Below, one piece after another: positions 27,819-36,611 of a DNA stretch of 64,000 nucleotides. Source of the stretch: Methanobacterium sp. UBA44 (GTDB taxonomy: Archaea > Methanobacteriota > Methanobacteria > Methanobacteriales > Methanobacteriaceae); the NCBI GenBank assembly GCA_002494885.1, contig DACV01000007.1:11566-75565 (forward strand), written 5' to 3'. Each line of letters opens with the position of its first letter. The first letter of the stretch is position 1. The translations under genes were made by a program, and so were the position numbers. The notes beneath the pieces are model-generated. The model did no database searches. It saw nothing but the letters and a program-made list of their open reading frames with translations, and was not told the origin of the DNA.

Positions 27819-28616
27819 TTATTGGAATTTCCTGAAAAACTGATCAAATTCATCTATATCCATTGGGTCAGGTATGACAAAATCTTTATTTAAATAAATA
27901 GATTTAGCAAGTTCTCGATAAAGATTAGCCTGTTTTGATTTACCAAATTTTTCAATAACCGTTTTTGCATCGATTTCACTTTGCTGAACCAGTTCGCTTC
28001 TGGGTATAATACCAATAACTTTGCTTCCAACTTCACCTGCAAATTCATTTACAATTTCAATTTCATTTTTAATGCCTCTGCAATTGCAGATAATGCCTCC
28101 AAGGTTACCTTTAAGTTTTTTTATACCTTTACAGATATTATTAGCTGCATAAAGAGCCATATATTCTCCTGATGTCACAATATACACTTCATCTGCAAAG
28201 TCCTCCCTTAACGGAACTGCAAATCCTCCACAGACCACATCTCCAAGTACGTCGTAAATTATCACATCCAGATCTTCTGAGAATGCTCCAAGCTTATCAA
28301 GTAAGCCCATAGCAACGATAACTCCTCTTCCTGCACATCCAACACCAGGTTCAGGTCCTCCTGATTCCACACATTTTACTTCGTTGTATCCATTAAAAAC
28401 AACATCTTCAACAACAGCATCTTTATTTTCCTTTACAATATCCAGAATTGTCGGCATCCTTTTACCTACAAGGGTCCTTGTTGTATCTGCTTTTGGATCA
28501 CAACCAATTACAAGAACGCTGCAATCTTCAGAATATGCTGCAGCAATGTTGGAAACAATGGTGGATTTTCCTATGCCTCCCTTACCGTAGATCGCTATTT
28601 TTTTAGCCTTACTCAT
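27819..28616 (-). CDS. cfbC: Ni-sirohydrochlorin a,c-diamide reductive cyclase, reductase component
   Basis: This NifH-like protein supplies electrons with ATP hydrolysis for reductive cyclisation in coenzyme F430 synthesis, partnered by CfbD. The 265 residues carry the P-loop YGKGGIGKST, the switch segment GCDPKADTTR, and two Cys in GVGCAGRG and DVVCGGF that bridge a dimer-shared 4Fe-4S cluster. It lacks the features of true nitrogenase NifH operons: no nifDK is nearby. Its start overlaps the end of a CBS-domain gene by 8 bases, so translation is coupled; GGTGAAAAGGG precedes the ATG. Confidence 0.88.
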   Translation of the reverse strand: MSKAKKIAIYGKGGIGKSTIVSNIAAAYSEDCSVLVIGCDPKADTTRTLVGKRMPTILDIVKENKDAVVEDVVFNGYNEVKCVESGGPEPGVGCAGRGVIVAMGLLDKLGAFSEDLDVIIYDVLGDVVCGGFAVPLREDFADEVYIVTSGEYMALYAANNICKGIKKLKGNLGGIICNCRGIKNEIEIVNEFAGEVGSKVIGIIPRSELVQQSEIDAKTVIEKFGKSKQANLYRELAKSIYLNKDFVIPDPMDIDEFDQFFRKFQ

Positions 28617-29091
28617 CCCTTTTCACCAGAGCGCCTATAACATCTCCCCTTGTTATGATTCCCAATAATCTATTATTATCATCAACCACAGGAAGTCTAT
28701 TTATGCCGTGCTTGTCCATCATTTCTGCAACATCTGAAATTGAAGCGTCCCTTTTAGTTTTGATAACGTCTTTCGTCATTATTTCCCCAACAAGGACAGA
28801 AGCAGCTTTAGCAACTCCTTCAGCCATTTCATCGAGTTCAAGCCGCATTCTTACTGGTAATTCAATTAAATCAAGAGGTGCAGGCAAAATCAAGTTTATA
28901 TTAGGGGAATGAACTTCAATTAGCCTCATTATGTCTCCTTCACTGACAATACCTATCACTTTATTATCATTATCAACTATTGGAGCTCCGCTTATCTTTT
29001 TTTCCCTTAAAACATTAGCTACATAACTTATTGTGTCTACATCTTTAAATTTAATTACATTTTTTTCCATAGCTTCTTCTACGGTTATCAT
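28609..29091 (-). CDS. CBS-domain protein
   Basis: The 160 residues hold two CBS motifs: residues about 1-60 (FKDVDTISYVANVLREKKIS, IVDNDNKVIGIVSEGDIM) and about 100-158 (IKTKRDASISDVAEMMDKHG, VVDDNNRLLGIITRGDVI). CBS pairs bind adenine nucleotides or S-adenosylmethionine and regulate partner proteins. There is no catalytic domain. The 8-base overlap with cfbC suggests that the two are made together, and a regulatory link to F430 synthesis is a testable inference. The ATG follows GGAGTGATG. Confidence 0.88.
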   Translation of the reverse strand: MITVEEAMEKNVIKFKDVDTISYVANVLREKKISGAPIVDNDNKVIGIVSEGDIMRLIEVHSPNINLILPAPLDLIELPVRMRLELDEMAEGVAKAASVLVGEIMTKDVIKTKRDASISDVAEMMDKHGINRLPVVDDNNRLLGIITRGDVIGALVKRDE

Positions 29092-29209
29092 ATCATCACT
29101 CCAGAATAAATTATTGCGAATTTGTAAATATTGCTATTTAATTTATCTTTATTCAATTATTTAAATTACTGTTATTACAACAAAACTAAAATTGTTTACT
29201 GGATTTAAT

Positions 29210-30400
29210 TTAATTTTTCATTAAAATTCTTTTATAAACCAGATCATTAGGCCTGACTTTCTCTTTAACAAATAATCCTACATTTTGACCCTTTTTAGCC
29301 TTTTGGATTTCTTTACCTCTAATTTGCATGGATTCAACCTTCTGAAAAAAAGATCCGGTTTTATTTCCCTGAATTATGATCTCATCCCCAATTTTAAGGT
29401 CTTCCCAGAGCCTTATTTCTGCAGCAGAAACATTTTTATAATAATTAATCACTGAACCAATGTCTTTTTTAGTATAAACAGCTTCATTATAAGCGCTTGT
29501 CTTGTATGGAGTTTGAAAATAAAATTCAGTATCAAAACCTCGATTAAAGACACCTCTAAGCTCATTCATCCATCTTTCATCAAATTCCCAGTTACCGCTT
29601 TCATATTTATCAATAGCTTCTCTGTAAACTCTGGTCACAGTAGCAACATAATCAGCAGCCCTTGCCCTTCCTTCAATTTTAAATGCATTAATTCCAGAAT
29701 CAATAAGCTCAGGAATATTTTTTATCATGCAGAGGTCCTTTGGACTTAAAATATGGCTTTCATCTTCATTCTGTACCAGTTCAAACTCATCAAAATCTTG
29801 GGAAATTAATTTCCATCTTTTTCTGCAAGGTTGTAAGCATTCTCCACAGTTTGCGCTTTTACCATAAAGTGAAGAACTTAAAAAACATCTCCCTGATACT
29901 GCAACACACATTGCGCCATGAATAAAAGTCTCAATTTCCAGATTAGTCTTCTCTACTATTCCTTTAATTTCTTCAAGGGACAGTTCCCTTGAGAGAACAA
30001 CACGCTTTACATCAAGCTCTTCAAGCAGATGCAGGGCTTCAAAATTAGAAATGTTTGTCTGTACGCTCATATGCACATCAATATTCTCCTTTCTTGCAAT
30101 TTTAAGAGCACCAAGGTCTGAAATAATTAATGCATCCGCATCGTAAGAATGAATTACTGGTAAAATCTCTTTAAAATAGTCTATATCATTATTTTTCATG
30201 ATGGTGTTTGTACAGACGTATATCTTCTTATCAGCATCATGGCACTGTTTAACTGCATCTTTAAGGTTTTCAAGTGTAAAATTAGACACATTCGCCCTCA
30301 TGTTGCATCCTTCAATACCTACATAAACAGAATCAGCACCATTTTTAATAGCAGCATTTAATGCAGCAAAATCTCTTGCAGGTGAAAGTAATTCAACGAT
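29210..30400 (-). CDS. Peptidase U32 family protein, apparent ATC start
   Basis: This 396-residue U32 family protein (YegQ/RlhA type, implicated in tRNA or rRNA base modification rather than proteolysis) has the family start VELLSPARDFAALNAAIKNG, the ETFIHGAMCVAVSGRCFLSS signature and CGECLQPCRK, which would bind Fe-S. The strong site AGGTGAT is followed after four bases by ATC where ATG is expected. The only canonical start is a GTG at 30409 inside that site, which would add three residues. I chose ATC because spacing and family alignment agree with it. Function on RNA is inferred from homologues. Confidence 0.82.
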   Translation of the reverse strand: MVELLSPARDFAALNAAIKNGADSVYVGIEGCNMRANVSNFTLENLKDAVKQCHDADKKIYVCTNTIMKNNDIDYFKEILPVIHSYDADALIISDLGALKIARKENIDVHMSVQTNISNFEALHLLEELDVKRVVLSRELSLEEIKGIVEKTNLEIETFIHGAMCVAVSGRCFLSSSLYGKSANCGECLQPCRKRWKLISQDFDEFELVQNEDESHILSPKDLCMIKNIPELIDSGINAFKIEGRARAADYVATVTRVYREAIDKYESGNWEFDERWMNELRGVFNRGFDTEFYFQTPYKTSAYNEAVYTKKDIGSVINYYKNVSAAEIRLWEDLKIGDEIIIQGNKTGSFFQKVESMQIRGKEIQKAKKGQNVGLFVKEKVRPNDLVYKRILMKN

Positions 30401-30458
30401 TTTAATCACCTATTTTTGAATTTTAGTTTTAAAGTAATGATAAAATGAAAATTAATAA

Positions 30459-31868
30459 TTAAGGACATGTACAGCGTTTAGCTTCATATTCTTTGATATT
30501 TTCAGGTAAAGATGTCGGATATTCCCCTGTAAGGCATCCAAGGCAAAGTTCATCTCTTTTTATATCTATACACTCTACAAGTGAATCCACACCCAGATAT
30601 TTCAATGAATCAACACCTAAATAATCTCTTATCTCTTCTATTTCTTTATTTGAAGCTATAAGTTCTCTTTTAGTTGCCATTGCTATCCCATAGTAACAGG
30701 GTGATATGATTGGAGGGCATCCTATTCTTAAATGAATTTCTTTAGCTCCAGCCTCCTTTAAAGCATTAACTGTTGCTCTTGAAGTTGTTCCCCGTACTAT
30801 ACTATCATCTATAAGCACTATTTTTTTGCCCTCAAGTTCTGTTTTAACAGGATTCATTTTAAGTCTTACAGAATTTTCACGTTCTTCCTGGGTGGGCATA
30901 ATAAATGTTCTGCCCACATAACGGTTTTTAATAAGTCCTTCTGCATAAGGAAGCCCTGATTCTCTTGAATATCCTATCGCTGCAGTAATTGCAGAATCAG
31001 GAACAGGCATTACAACTTCAGCATCAGCTGAAAACTCCTTTGAAAGCGCTTTACCAATGTTTAAACGTACCTCATAAACATTTCTATCATCAAGTATGCT
31101 GTCTGGTCTGGCAAAATAGACATATTCAAACATACAATGTGCTCTTTTTGTAGAATTAACATTTTCCATTTTATAACTGGTCATTTCATCATTTATAACA
31201 AGTATTTCCCCAGGTTCTATTGAACGGACGTATTCACCGTTAATAGCATCAAAAGCAACTGTTTCAGATGCTACAATATCTATATTATCTTTTTTTCCAA
31301 GAGAAAGTGGCTTAATCCCCACAGGATCTCTTACCACAATAAGATCATTATTTAAAAGTATAACCAGGGAATAAGAACCTATCAGTCTTTTTGAAACTTC
31401 CTGAATTGCCTTTACAATATCCTTTGTTTTAAGATAAACTTCAATAAGTAGCTGACATATAACTTCAGAATCAGTATCTGATTTAAAATGATAATCCTGG
31501 TTTTCCAGTTCTTTCCTTAGTTCCATGGAGTTTATAATATCTCCATTATGGGCAACTGCAATTGTTCCCATTTCAAATTCGTTGAAAAATGGTTGTGAAT
31601 TTTCTATTTTAGATTTTCCTGTAGTTGAATATCTTACATGTCCAATTCCAACATGACCTTCAAGTCCTTCAATGTTTCCATTGTTGAAGACGTCACAAAC
31701 AAGTCCCATACCCCTATATGTGCCTGTTTCTTCATCATTACTCACTGAAATTCCTGCTGATTCCTGTCCTCTATGTTGTAAAGCATAAAGTCCGTAATAT
31801 ATGGATCTTGAAACATTTTTAGATTTTGTGTGAGAATATGCACCTACAATACCACATTTATCCTGCAA
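30459..31868 (-). CDS. purF: Amidophosphoribosyltransferase
   Basis: This is the first committed step of purine synthesis: glutamine and PRPP give phosphoribosylamine. The 469 residues start with a four-residue leader before the nucleophile Cys5 (CGIVGAYSH), as in processed PurF. GLYALQHRGQESAG, the PRPP loop VLIDDSIVRGTTSR and the C-terminal Cys residues (CLGCLTGEYP, CTCP) are present; the latter suggest an Fe-S cluster. The start is TTG at 31868 after AGGAGA. It is separate from purC, purS and purQ near 44-46 kb. Confidence 0.95.
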   Translation of the reverse strand: MQDKCGIVGAYSHTKSKNVSRSIYYGLYALQHRGQESAGISVSNDEETGTYRGMGLVCDVFNNGNIEGLEGHVGIGHVRYSTTGKSKIENSQPFFNEFEMGTIAVAHNGDIINSMELRKELENQDYHFKSDTDSEVICQLLIEVYLKTKDIVKAIQEVSKRLIGSYSLVILLNNDLIVVRDPVGIKPLSLGKKDNIDIVASETVAFDAINGEYVRSIEPGEILVINDEMTSYKMENVNSTKRAHCMFEYVYFARPDSILDDRNVYEVRLNIGKALSKEFSADAEVVMPVPDSAITAAIGYSRESGLPYAEGLIKNRYVGRTFIMPTQEERENSVRLKMNPVKTELEGKKIVLIDDSIVRGTTSRATVNALKEAGAKEIHLRIGCPPIISPCYYGIAMATKRELIASNKEIEEIRDYLGVDSLKYLGVDSLVECIDIKRDELCLGCLTGEYPTSLPENIKEYEAKRCTCP

Positions 31869-31948
31869 TTTGGATTCTCCTGATTTTATCTAAATAATTA
31901 TATTGAAAATGAAATATCATATGGGATTATATAGTTAGATGAATTTAA

Positions 31949-32818
31949 TTAAATTTTTCCTTTATCAAAGTCTTCTTTTAAGTCTTCAATTTTAGAATCA
32001 TAAAATATTAAGACTGTTCTAATTATTTTAAGCCAATCAACAGCGTCCTTTTCAGTCAATGCTGCAATACGATTCTGACCAACTAAAATATTTTCTGGCT
32101 TAAATTCATTACTTATAAAATAAATCTGTTCATAATTATCCATTTCTTCATTAAAAGCATCTTTCCATAGTTCGTTTATAGAAAATACTTCAAATAAATC
32201 TTTACTTTGAATATCGTTATATTCACTCTTCAATGCAGCAAATTCGTTCTTTAAATTATTATATTTAGCATTTAAATTATCTGCTTTATCATTGAGTTTA
32301 TTATTCGCTTCAGCAATTTCATCATGTTTAAAAGAAATTTCTTTATTTAATGTCTCTAATTCCCTATTTATCTGGGATAGATTTCTTATTTCTTCCCTTG
32401 ATTCTTTTACTTTAAGTTCAAGTTCGCGAAGTAACTTAATATTGGCAATTGCAGTAAGACCTGACCTTATTATTGCGTTTTTAATCTCATTCTGTATTAA
32501 ATAAGGGTCTATGTACTCAACATCATGCCCGAATGGAAGTTTCATCCTTTCAATATGCCCTACTTCATCCTTAAGGACTTTCTGGAACTTTTCTGCAAGT
32601 TCGCGTCCTGGAGCATCAACATCTGTAGCTATTAAAACAATATCTGCTCCTCTTACAGCTCTCTTTGCTATTTCAGAGCTTGTTGTAGGAATTATGGATG
32701 AAATGGTAATGTGGTATTCAGCTCCTAAAGCTATATTTCGCATAGCTTTAGAAATGCTTTCCACATCTGATGCACCTTCTACAATTATTCGTACATCAAT
32801 AGGATTTTTACTATCCAT
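31949..32818 (-). CDS. Toprim-domain protein with long coiled coil
   Basis: The 289 residues have an N-terminal Toprim domain with the catalytic Glu in IIVEGASDVES and the acidic pair in ATDVDAPGRE. A coiled coil follows from about residue 125 to 215 (repeated Leu/Asn/Lys/Glu heptads), then a C-terminal domain with GQNRIAALTEKDAVDWL. Toprim domains bind metal in primases, topoisomerases, OLD nucleases and RNase M5. The family is archaeal and uncharacterised as far as I know. The ATG directly follows the stop of rpl37e (TAGATG), so it is co-expressed with L37e and probably Lsm. Confidence 0.78.
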   Translation of the reverse strand: MDSKNPIDVRIIVEGASDVESISKAMRNIALGAEYHITISSIIPTTSSEIAKRAVRGADIVLIATDVDAPGRELAEKFQKVLKDEVGHIERMKLPFGHDVEYIDPYLIQNEIKNAIIRSGLTAIANIKLLRELELKVKESREEIRNLSQINRELETLNKEISFKHDEIAEANNKLNDKADNLNAKYNNLKNEFAALKSEYNDIQSKDLFEVFSINELWKDAFNEEMDNYEQIYFISNEFKPENILVGQNRIAALTEKDAVDWLKIIRTVLIFYDSKIEDLKEDFDKGKI

Positions 32819-33001
32819 CTATTTCAACCTGTATCCTGTAATTTTTTTATTCTGCCAGCTGTACTTTCGTATTTTGCTGGATCTTCCGAACCCACACGCT
32901 GCGCAGTATTTTTTTCTTGCATGGTATGAATTTTTACCACATCTTCTACATCTAATGTGGGTCTTTTTATTACGCTTACCAAATGATGGCGTTCCTTTCA
33001 T
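32819..33001 (-). CDS. rpl37e: Large-subunit ribosomal protein L37e
   Basis: The 60 residues match L37e: KGTPSFGKRNKKTHIRCRRC at the N-terminus, then the second zinc knuckle CAACGFGRSSKIRKYSW, giving the C2-C2 ribbon of the family. It is highly basic and at full length. The ATG follows AGGAGGATAATTA. Its place between lsm and a Toprim gene is a typical euryarchaeal RNA-biology neighbourhood. Confidence 0.97.
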   Translation of the reverse strand: MKGTPSFGKRNKKTHIRCRRCGKNSYHARKKYCAACGFGRSSKIRKYSWQNKKITGYRLK

Positions 33002-33093
33002 TAATTATCCTCCTGTAAGTTTAAATTTCAAAATTCAGTCAATTGATTAAAATCAGATTATAAAGTGTTTTTATAATTTAGTATGATTAAAAG

Positions 33094-33336
33094 TTAGCCT
33101 GGAGATATGTAAACTATGTTGTCTCCTCTTATAAGCACAACACCCAATCTTCTGGATGTTTCTCCATTTTCAAGTTCTTCAGCATCATTTAATACAAGGT
33201 TCATATGCATGTCAAAACTTTTAAGAACTCCTCTAAATTCTCTTCCGCCTTTCAGCTTAATTAATACTTGGGAGTTTAAAGATTTACCTAATGCGTCAAG
33301 TGGTCTTGAAACATTCACATTTTTCTGTACACTCAC
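33094..33336 (-). CDS. Sm-like RNA-binding protein (Lsm)
   Basis: The 80-residue protein shows the Sm fold: RPLDALGKSLNSQVLIKLKG with GREFRGVLKSFDMHMNLVL (Sm1) and VLIRGDNIVYIS (Sm2). Archaeal Lsm proteins form heptameric rings that bind U-rich RNA. The start is GTG at 33336 after GGTGAT. It is the first gene of a probable lsm-rpl37e-toprim operon; a TATA-like TTTAAATATAAAT (minus strand, about 33372-33384) lies at suitable distance. An inverted repeat flanks the promoter. Confidence 0.95.
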   Translation of the reverse strand: MSVQKNVNVSRPLDALGKSLNSQVLIKLKGGREFRGVLKSFDMHMNLVLNDAEELENGETSRRLGVVLIRGDNIVYISPG

Positions 33337-33360
33337 AATATCACCTATCCTATAACATCA

Positions 33361-33438
33361 TTGTTGACATGATTTATATTTAAATGTATCACTTATTAAT
33401 TATAAAATATACAATGAATTTTTTGTATAAGTCAACAA
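33361..33438. promoter_or_regulatory. Nested inverted repeats around the lsm promoter
   Basis: TTGTTGAC (33361-33368) is mirrored by GTCAACAA (33431-33438). Inside, TATACAA (33408-33414) mirrors TTGTATA (33423-33429) with an 8-base loop. The TATA element of lsm lies between the outer arms. It could be an operator or a DNA cruciform; nothing proves function. The rest of the 33337-33849 gap is AT-rich except for the dyad at 33676. Confidence 0.4.
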
Positions 33439-33656
33439 ATCTGCTTTCAATATATAATAATTTAATCTTTTCTAATCAGAAAATCAATCTTAAGTATAAG
33501 CTGATTTTATAATAAGAACTGCTATTGTTTCTATGTTATTAATAGTATTTAAGCTTAAGAAGATTATGGTTACTGATACTGCTCATTACCCATTAAAAAA
33601 GATTAAATAAATTATCTACTCCTTTAATTATTTTTAAAAATTCATTTAAGTAGAAA

Positions 33657-33715
33657 TTCATATATAAGTTTTACCATTGAATCAAATGGTAATATGATTA
33701 TGATTTTGATTCAAT
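33657..33715 (+). promoter_or_regulatory. TATA box and 11-bp dyad upstream of the PUA/arfB operon
   Basis: A TATA-like tcatatataagtt (33657-33668) is followed by ATTGAATCAAA (33676-33686) and its exact inverse TTTGATTCAAT (33705-33715). With normal spacing, transcription would begin near 33687, between the arms. A competing shorter hairpin ACCATT-GAATCA-AATGGT (33673-33690) uses part of the first arm. This placement fits a repressor operator. The leader to the start at 33850 would be about 160 bases. Confidence 0.4.
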
Positions 33716-33849
33716 GATTCGTTGTTAATCCGATCTATAATAGATTATTATGATTTTACAGATAAATTGAAAAGTAAGAAACACATAAACCAAAATATTA
33801 TGATAAACCAATATTAAAACTTAAGATATAAAATAGTCAGGTGCATAAA

Positions 33850-34326
33850 TTGAAAATAAGAAAACGTTATCACCTTCAAAAAAAGAAATTAAAAAAGGTT
33901 AAAGAACAGCTCGGAAATTTTTCCAGTTTAATTCAGCCAAAAAGCATGGTTGAAATCCTTGAAAGCGATCTATACGACATTATATTAGTAAATGGAAAAC
34001 CCCTGATTATGATGATTGATAGCAAACCTGTTCCAACACTTAAAGGTGCATTAGAGCTTGAAATCACAACAAATTACGTTGTGGTGGATATGGGTGCAGT
34101 TAAATTTGTTGCAAAGGGGGCAGATATAATGTCTCCAGGAATCACTGAAGCTGATTTAAATATAAAAGAAGGAGATTTTGTTATTATCGTTGATGAAACT
34201 CATAAAAAACCTCTTGCTGTAGGGAAAAGTCTTATTTCAGGCCAGGAAATGGTTGAAAACAAAGAGGGAAAAGCAATTAAAACTATTCATTATATCGGAG
34301 ACAAAATCTGGAACTTAGTGGTATAA
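33850..34326 (+). CDS. PUA-domain RNA-binding protein (archaeal MCT-1/Tma20-like)
   Basis: The 158 residues have a basic N-terminal pre-PUA domain (KIRKRYHLQKKKLKKVKEQL) and a C-terminal PUA domain (VDMGAVKFVAKGADIMSPGI followed by VIIVDETHKKPLAVGKSL). Homologues of this plan in eukaryotes act in translation re-initiation; the archaeal role is not established. The start is TTG at 33850, six bases after AGGTG; the GTG at 33841 belongs to the ribosome site. It precedes arfB by 11 bases and is likely co-transcribed. Confidence 0.85.
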   Translation: MKIRKRYHLQKKKLKKVKEQLGNFSSLIQPKSMVEILESDLYDIILVNGKPLIMMIDSKPVPTLKGALELEITTNYVVVDMGAVKFVAKGADIMSPGITEADLNIKEGDFVIIVDETHKKPLAVGKSLISGQEMVENKEGKAIKTIHYIGDKIWNLVV

Positions 34327-34337
34327 CGAGTGAAATT

Positions 34338-35036
34338 ATGGAACTTAAACTGGAATCTGGAAATGTCATTTCTCCAAAAGTTCATGAGATAGGAGTGCTT
34401 GCAATAGGATCTCACCTTGAAAATCACGGGTCTGCACTTCCAATTGATACAGATTCTAAAATTGCAGCCTATGTTGCCCTTCAAGCAGCTTTAAGGAGCG
34501 GTGCAAAGTTTTTAGGAATACTGTATGCTGCTACTGAATACCCATACATAAAACATGGTATTCACGTAAATGCTCAAGAATTAGCATTAAATCGGCTGCT
34601 TCCTACGCTCAAAAGCGCAAAAAAATGTCTTAATATAAAAAAAGTGATTCTTATAAATGGACATGGAGGCAATATTCCCCTTCTTGATTATTTGGAAGAG
34701 ATAGAAAAAGCATTGGAAATTAAGATAATGTTCAATAACAAAATTGTGGAAATTGAAGGTCCCCATGCAGGAACTGGTGAGCTTTCCATGGGGAGTGTTT
34801 TAAAAATTGTCGATAAATCGAAGCTTGAAGAACACTGCAACTTTAAAAGTAATCCTGAAGTGGGCATGGTCGGTTTTAAAGAAGCCCGCAATATTGATAA
34901 AGGAATAGATGAAGGAGCAATGGTCGTTGAAAATGAAGGCGTTTGTATAGATGTAGAATTAGGTAATAAGTTGCTTGAAACTGCTATTGAGGATATTCTA
35001 AAGGATATTAAGGACATGGATCAATTACAACCCTAA
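34338..35036 (+). CDS. arfB: 2-amino-5-formylamino-6-ribosylaminopyrimidinone 5'-phosphate deformylase
   Basis: This creatininase-family metal hydrolase removes formate from the GTP-derived pyrimidine in archaeal riboflavin and F420 synthesis. The 232 residues show IGSHLENHGSALPIDTDSKI (metal ligands Glu/His and Asp), YPYIKHGIHVNA, ILINGHGGNI and GPHAGTGELSMG. Length and motifs match ArfB rather than bacterial creatininase. The next pathway enzyme, ArfC, is encoded at 53204. A PUA gene precedes it closely and the frameshifted DUF2723 gene follows by 21 bases. Confidence 0.85.
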   Translation: MELKLESGNVISPKVHEIGVLAIGSHLENHGSALPIDTDSKIAAYVALQAALRSGAKFLGILYAATEYPYIKHGIHVNAQELALNRLLPTLKSAKKCLNIKKVILINGHGGNIPLLDYLEEIEKALEIKIMFNNKIVEIEGPHAGTGELSMGSVLKIVDKSKLEEHCNFKSNPEVGMVGFKEARNIDKGIDEGAMVVENEGVCIDVELGNKLLETAIEDILKDIKDMDQLQP

Positions 35037-35057
35037 TAAAAGACGGATTACGTTAAG

Positions 35058-36611
35058 GTGTCATATATAAATTCTATTAAAAAACCGCTGCTTAATAAAA
35101 TAGACCTTATTTTACCTCTTTTAATTTTTATATTCACTTTTTCAGTTTATATAACTTTTTTAGTTCCATCCATACTTCAGGGAGATCCTGCTGAATTCTG
35201 TATAGCTTCTTATGTTCTGGGAGTACCTCACCCAAACGGTTATCCTATATATACATGGGTCGGGCATCTTTTCACACTTTTACCCATTGGAAGTGTTGCT
35301 TATAGGGTCAATTTAATGTCAGCTTTCTTTGGAGCTGCCGCTGTTTCTTTAATCTACCTTATTGTACTTAAAATAAAATTATGGAATAAAGACATTAATA
35401 AAAGCTCATTAAATAGCTCTAACCAAAGTTCCCTTAATATTTATAGATTTATTGCACTGATTGCAGCATTTTCACTGGCATTTTCCAGAACTTTCTGGTC
35501 ACAATCAGAATTTGCTGAAGTTTATACACTCAATGCATTTTTGCTTTAATGATTTTAATACTATTAATGTGGAGTGAAAATAAAAATAGCAAATATTTAT
35601 ATGTTTTTTTTTCTGATTTATGGAATAAGTATCGGCACTCATTCTTCCAACCTTTTATTTATGCCCGTATTTATAATATATATCTATTTAACCAATTATA
35701 AAGTATTTTTAAATGTTAAAAATGCTTCACTGTTTTTAATTTTCTTTTTATTGGGGATTTCGCAATTTTTATACATATTAATCAGAGTTTCCCAAATTCC
35801 AGAGTACAGCTACATTTCCCCAGGCTTTAATGAATGGTTGTATTTGATTACTGCTAAACAATATGTCCATCATTTAGTTTTTTCCATATCTGATATTCCT
35901 CAAAGAATTTTGATTTATTTAGGCCATTTTAAAGCAAATTATTTAGTTTTAGGCCCTATTTTTGGGATAATAGGAATAATAGAATTATTTAGGAAGAATA
36001 AAAAAATACTTTTTCTCCTTGGTTTAATGTTCATTTTAAACGTCTCATTTTACCTTAATTATTATGTTTACGATGTAGAAATGATGTTTATTCCATCATT
36101 TCTTATATTTTCTATTTTTATTGGAACAGGAATATTTGCAATCCTGGAATTTATAAAAAATGAATCAACCCATTTTAAGGAAAATATAACCTTTAAAGAT
36201 ATGAAATTTGATATATTCAGTATTTCCATGATTTTTATTCTTTTAATGTCTTTTTTAATGCCTTTATCATTTTATTCGGCAAATACTGATGACATTAAAC
36301 AGATTAATGATGATAAAATTGTTGATTTTACCTTTACAGCCCTTAAAGGAATTCCCTCCAATTCAACAATTATAACTTACTGGCATCCTTACACCGCTTT
36401 TAAATATTACCAGGTAGTAGAAAATGTCAATCCTAATGTCAAAATAATAGCAGTAGATGATCAGAACCTTCTGAATACAATAAATCAAAATATAGATAAT
36501 GGAAAACTATTTATTGTCCATGATATATCCCTTATTGGACCATATTACAGAGTAACTCCTGTTTTAGAATTTTCAGGTTCAGAAACATTATATAAAATAG
36601 AAAGATATTAG
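35058..36611 (+). pseudogene. DUF2723 membrane glycosyltransferase gene with two compensating frameshifts
   Basis: Two frames together make one GT-C-like DUF2723 protein of about 517 residues. The first part has SILQGDPAEFCIASYVLGVPHP, with the catalytic-type acidic loop, and ends at a TAA (35547). The gene then continues in another frame (ALMILILLMWSENKNSKYLY) until a run of nine Ts (35604-35612), after which the first frame resumes (FFLIYGISIGTHSSN). One T missing at 35538-35542 and one extra T at 35604-35612 explain everything, and the family motif EVYTLNAFF is restored. It may be a broken gene, a phase-variable gene or base-calling error. The GTG start at 35058 lies inside AAGGTG. Confidence 0.75.

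Noticed and set aside
27819..28616. Nitrogenase iron protein NifH
   Set aside because: No nifDK or nif genes nearby, and the sequence fits the CfbC/NflH branch that makes F430.
33533..33610. 25-codon frame in the gap before the PUA gene
   Set aside because: No ribosome site or correctly placed TATA box, and too short to support.
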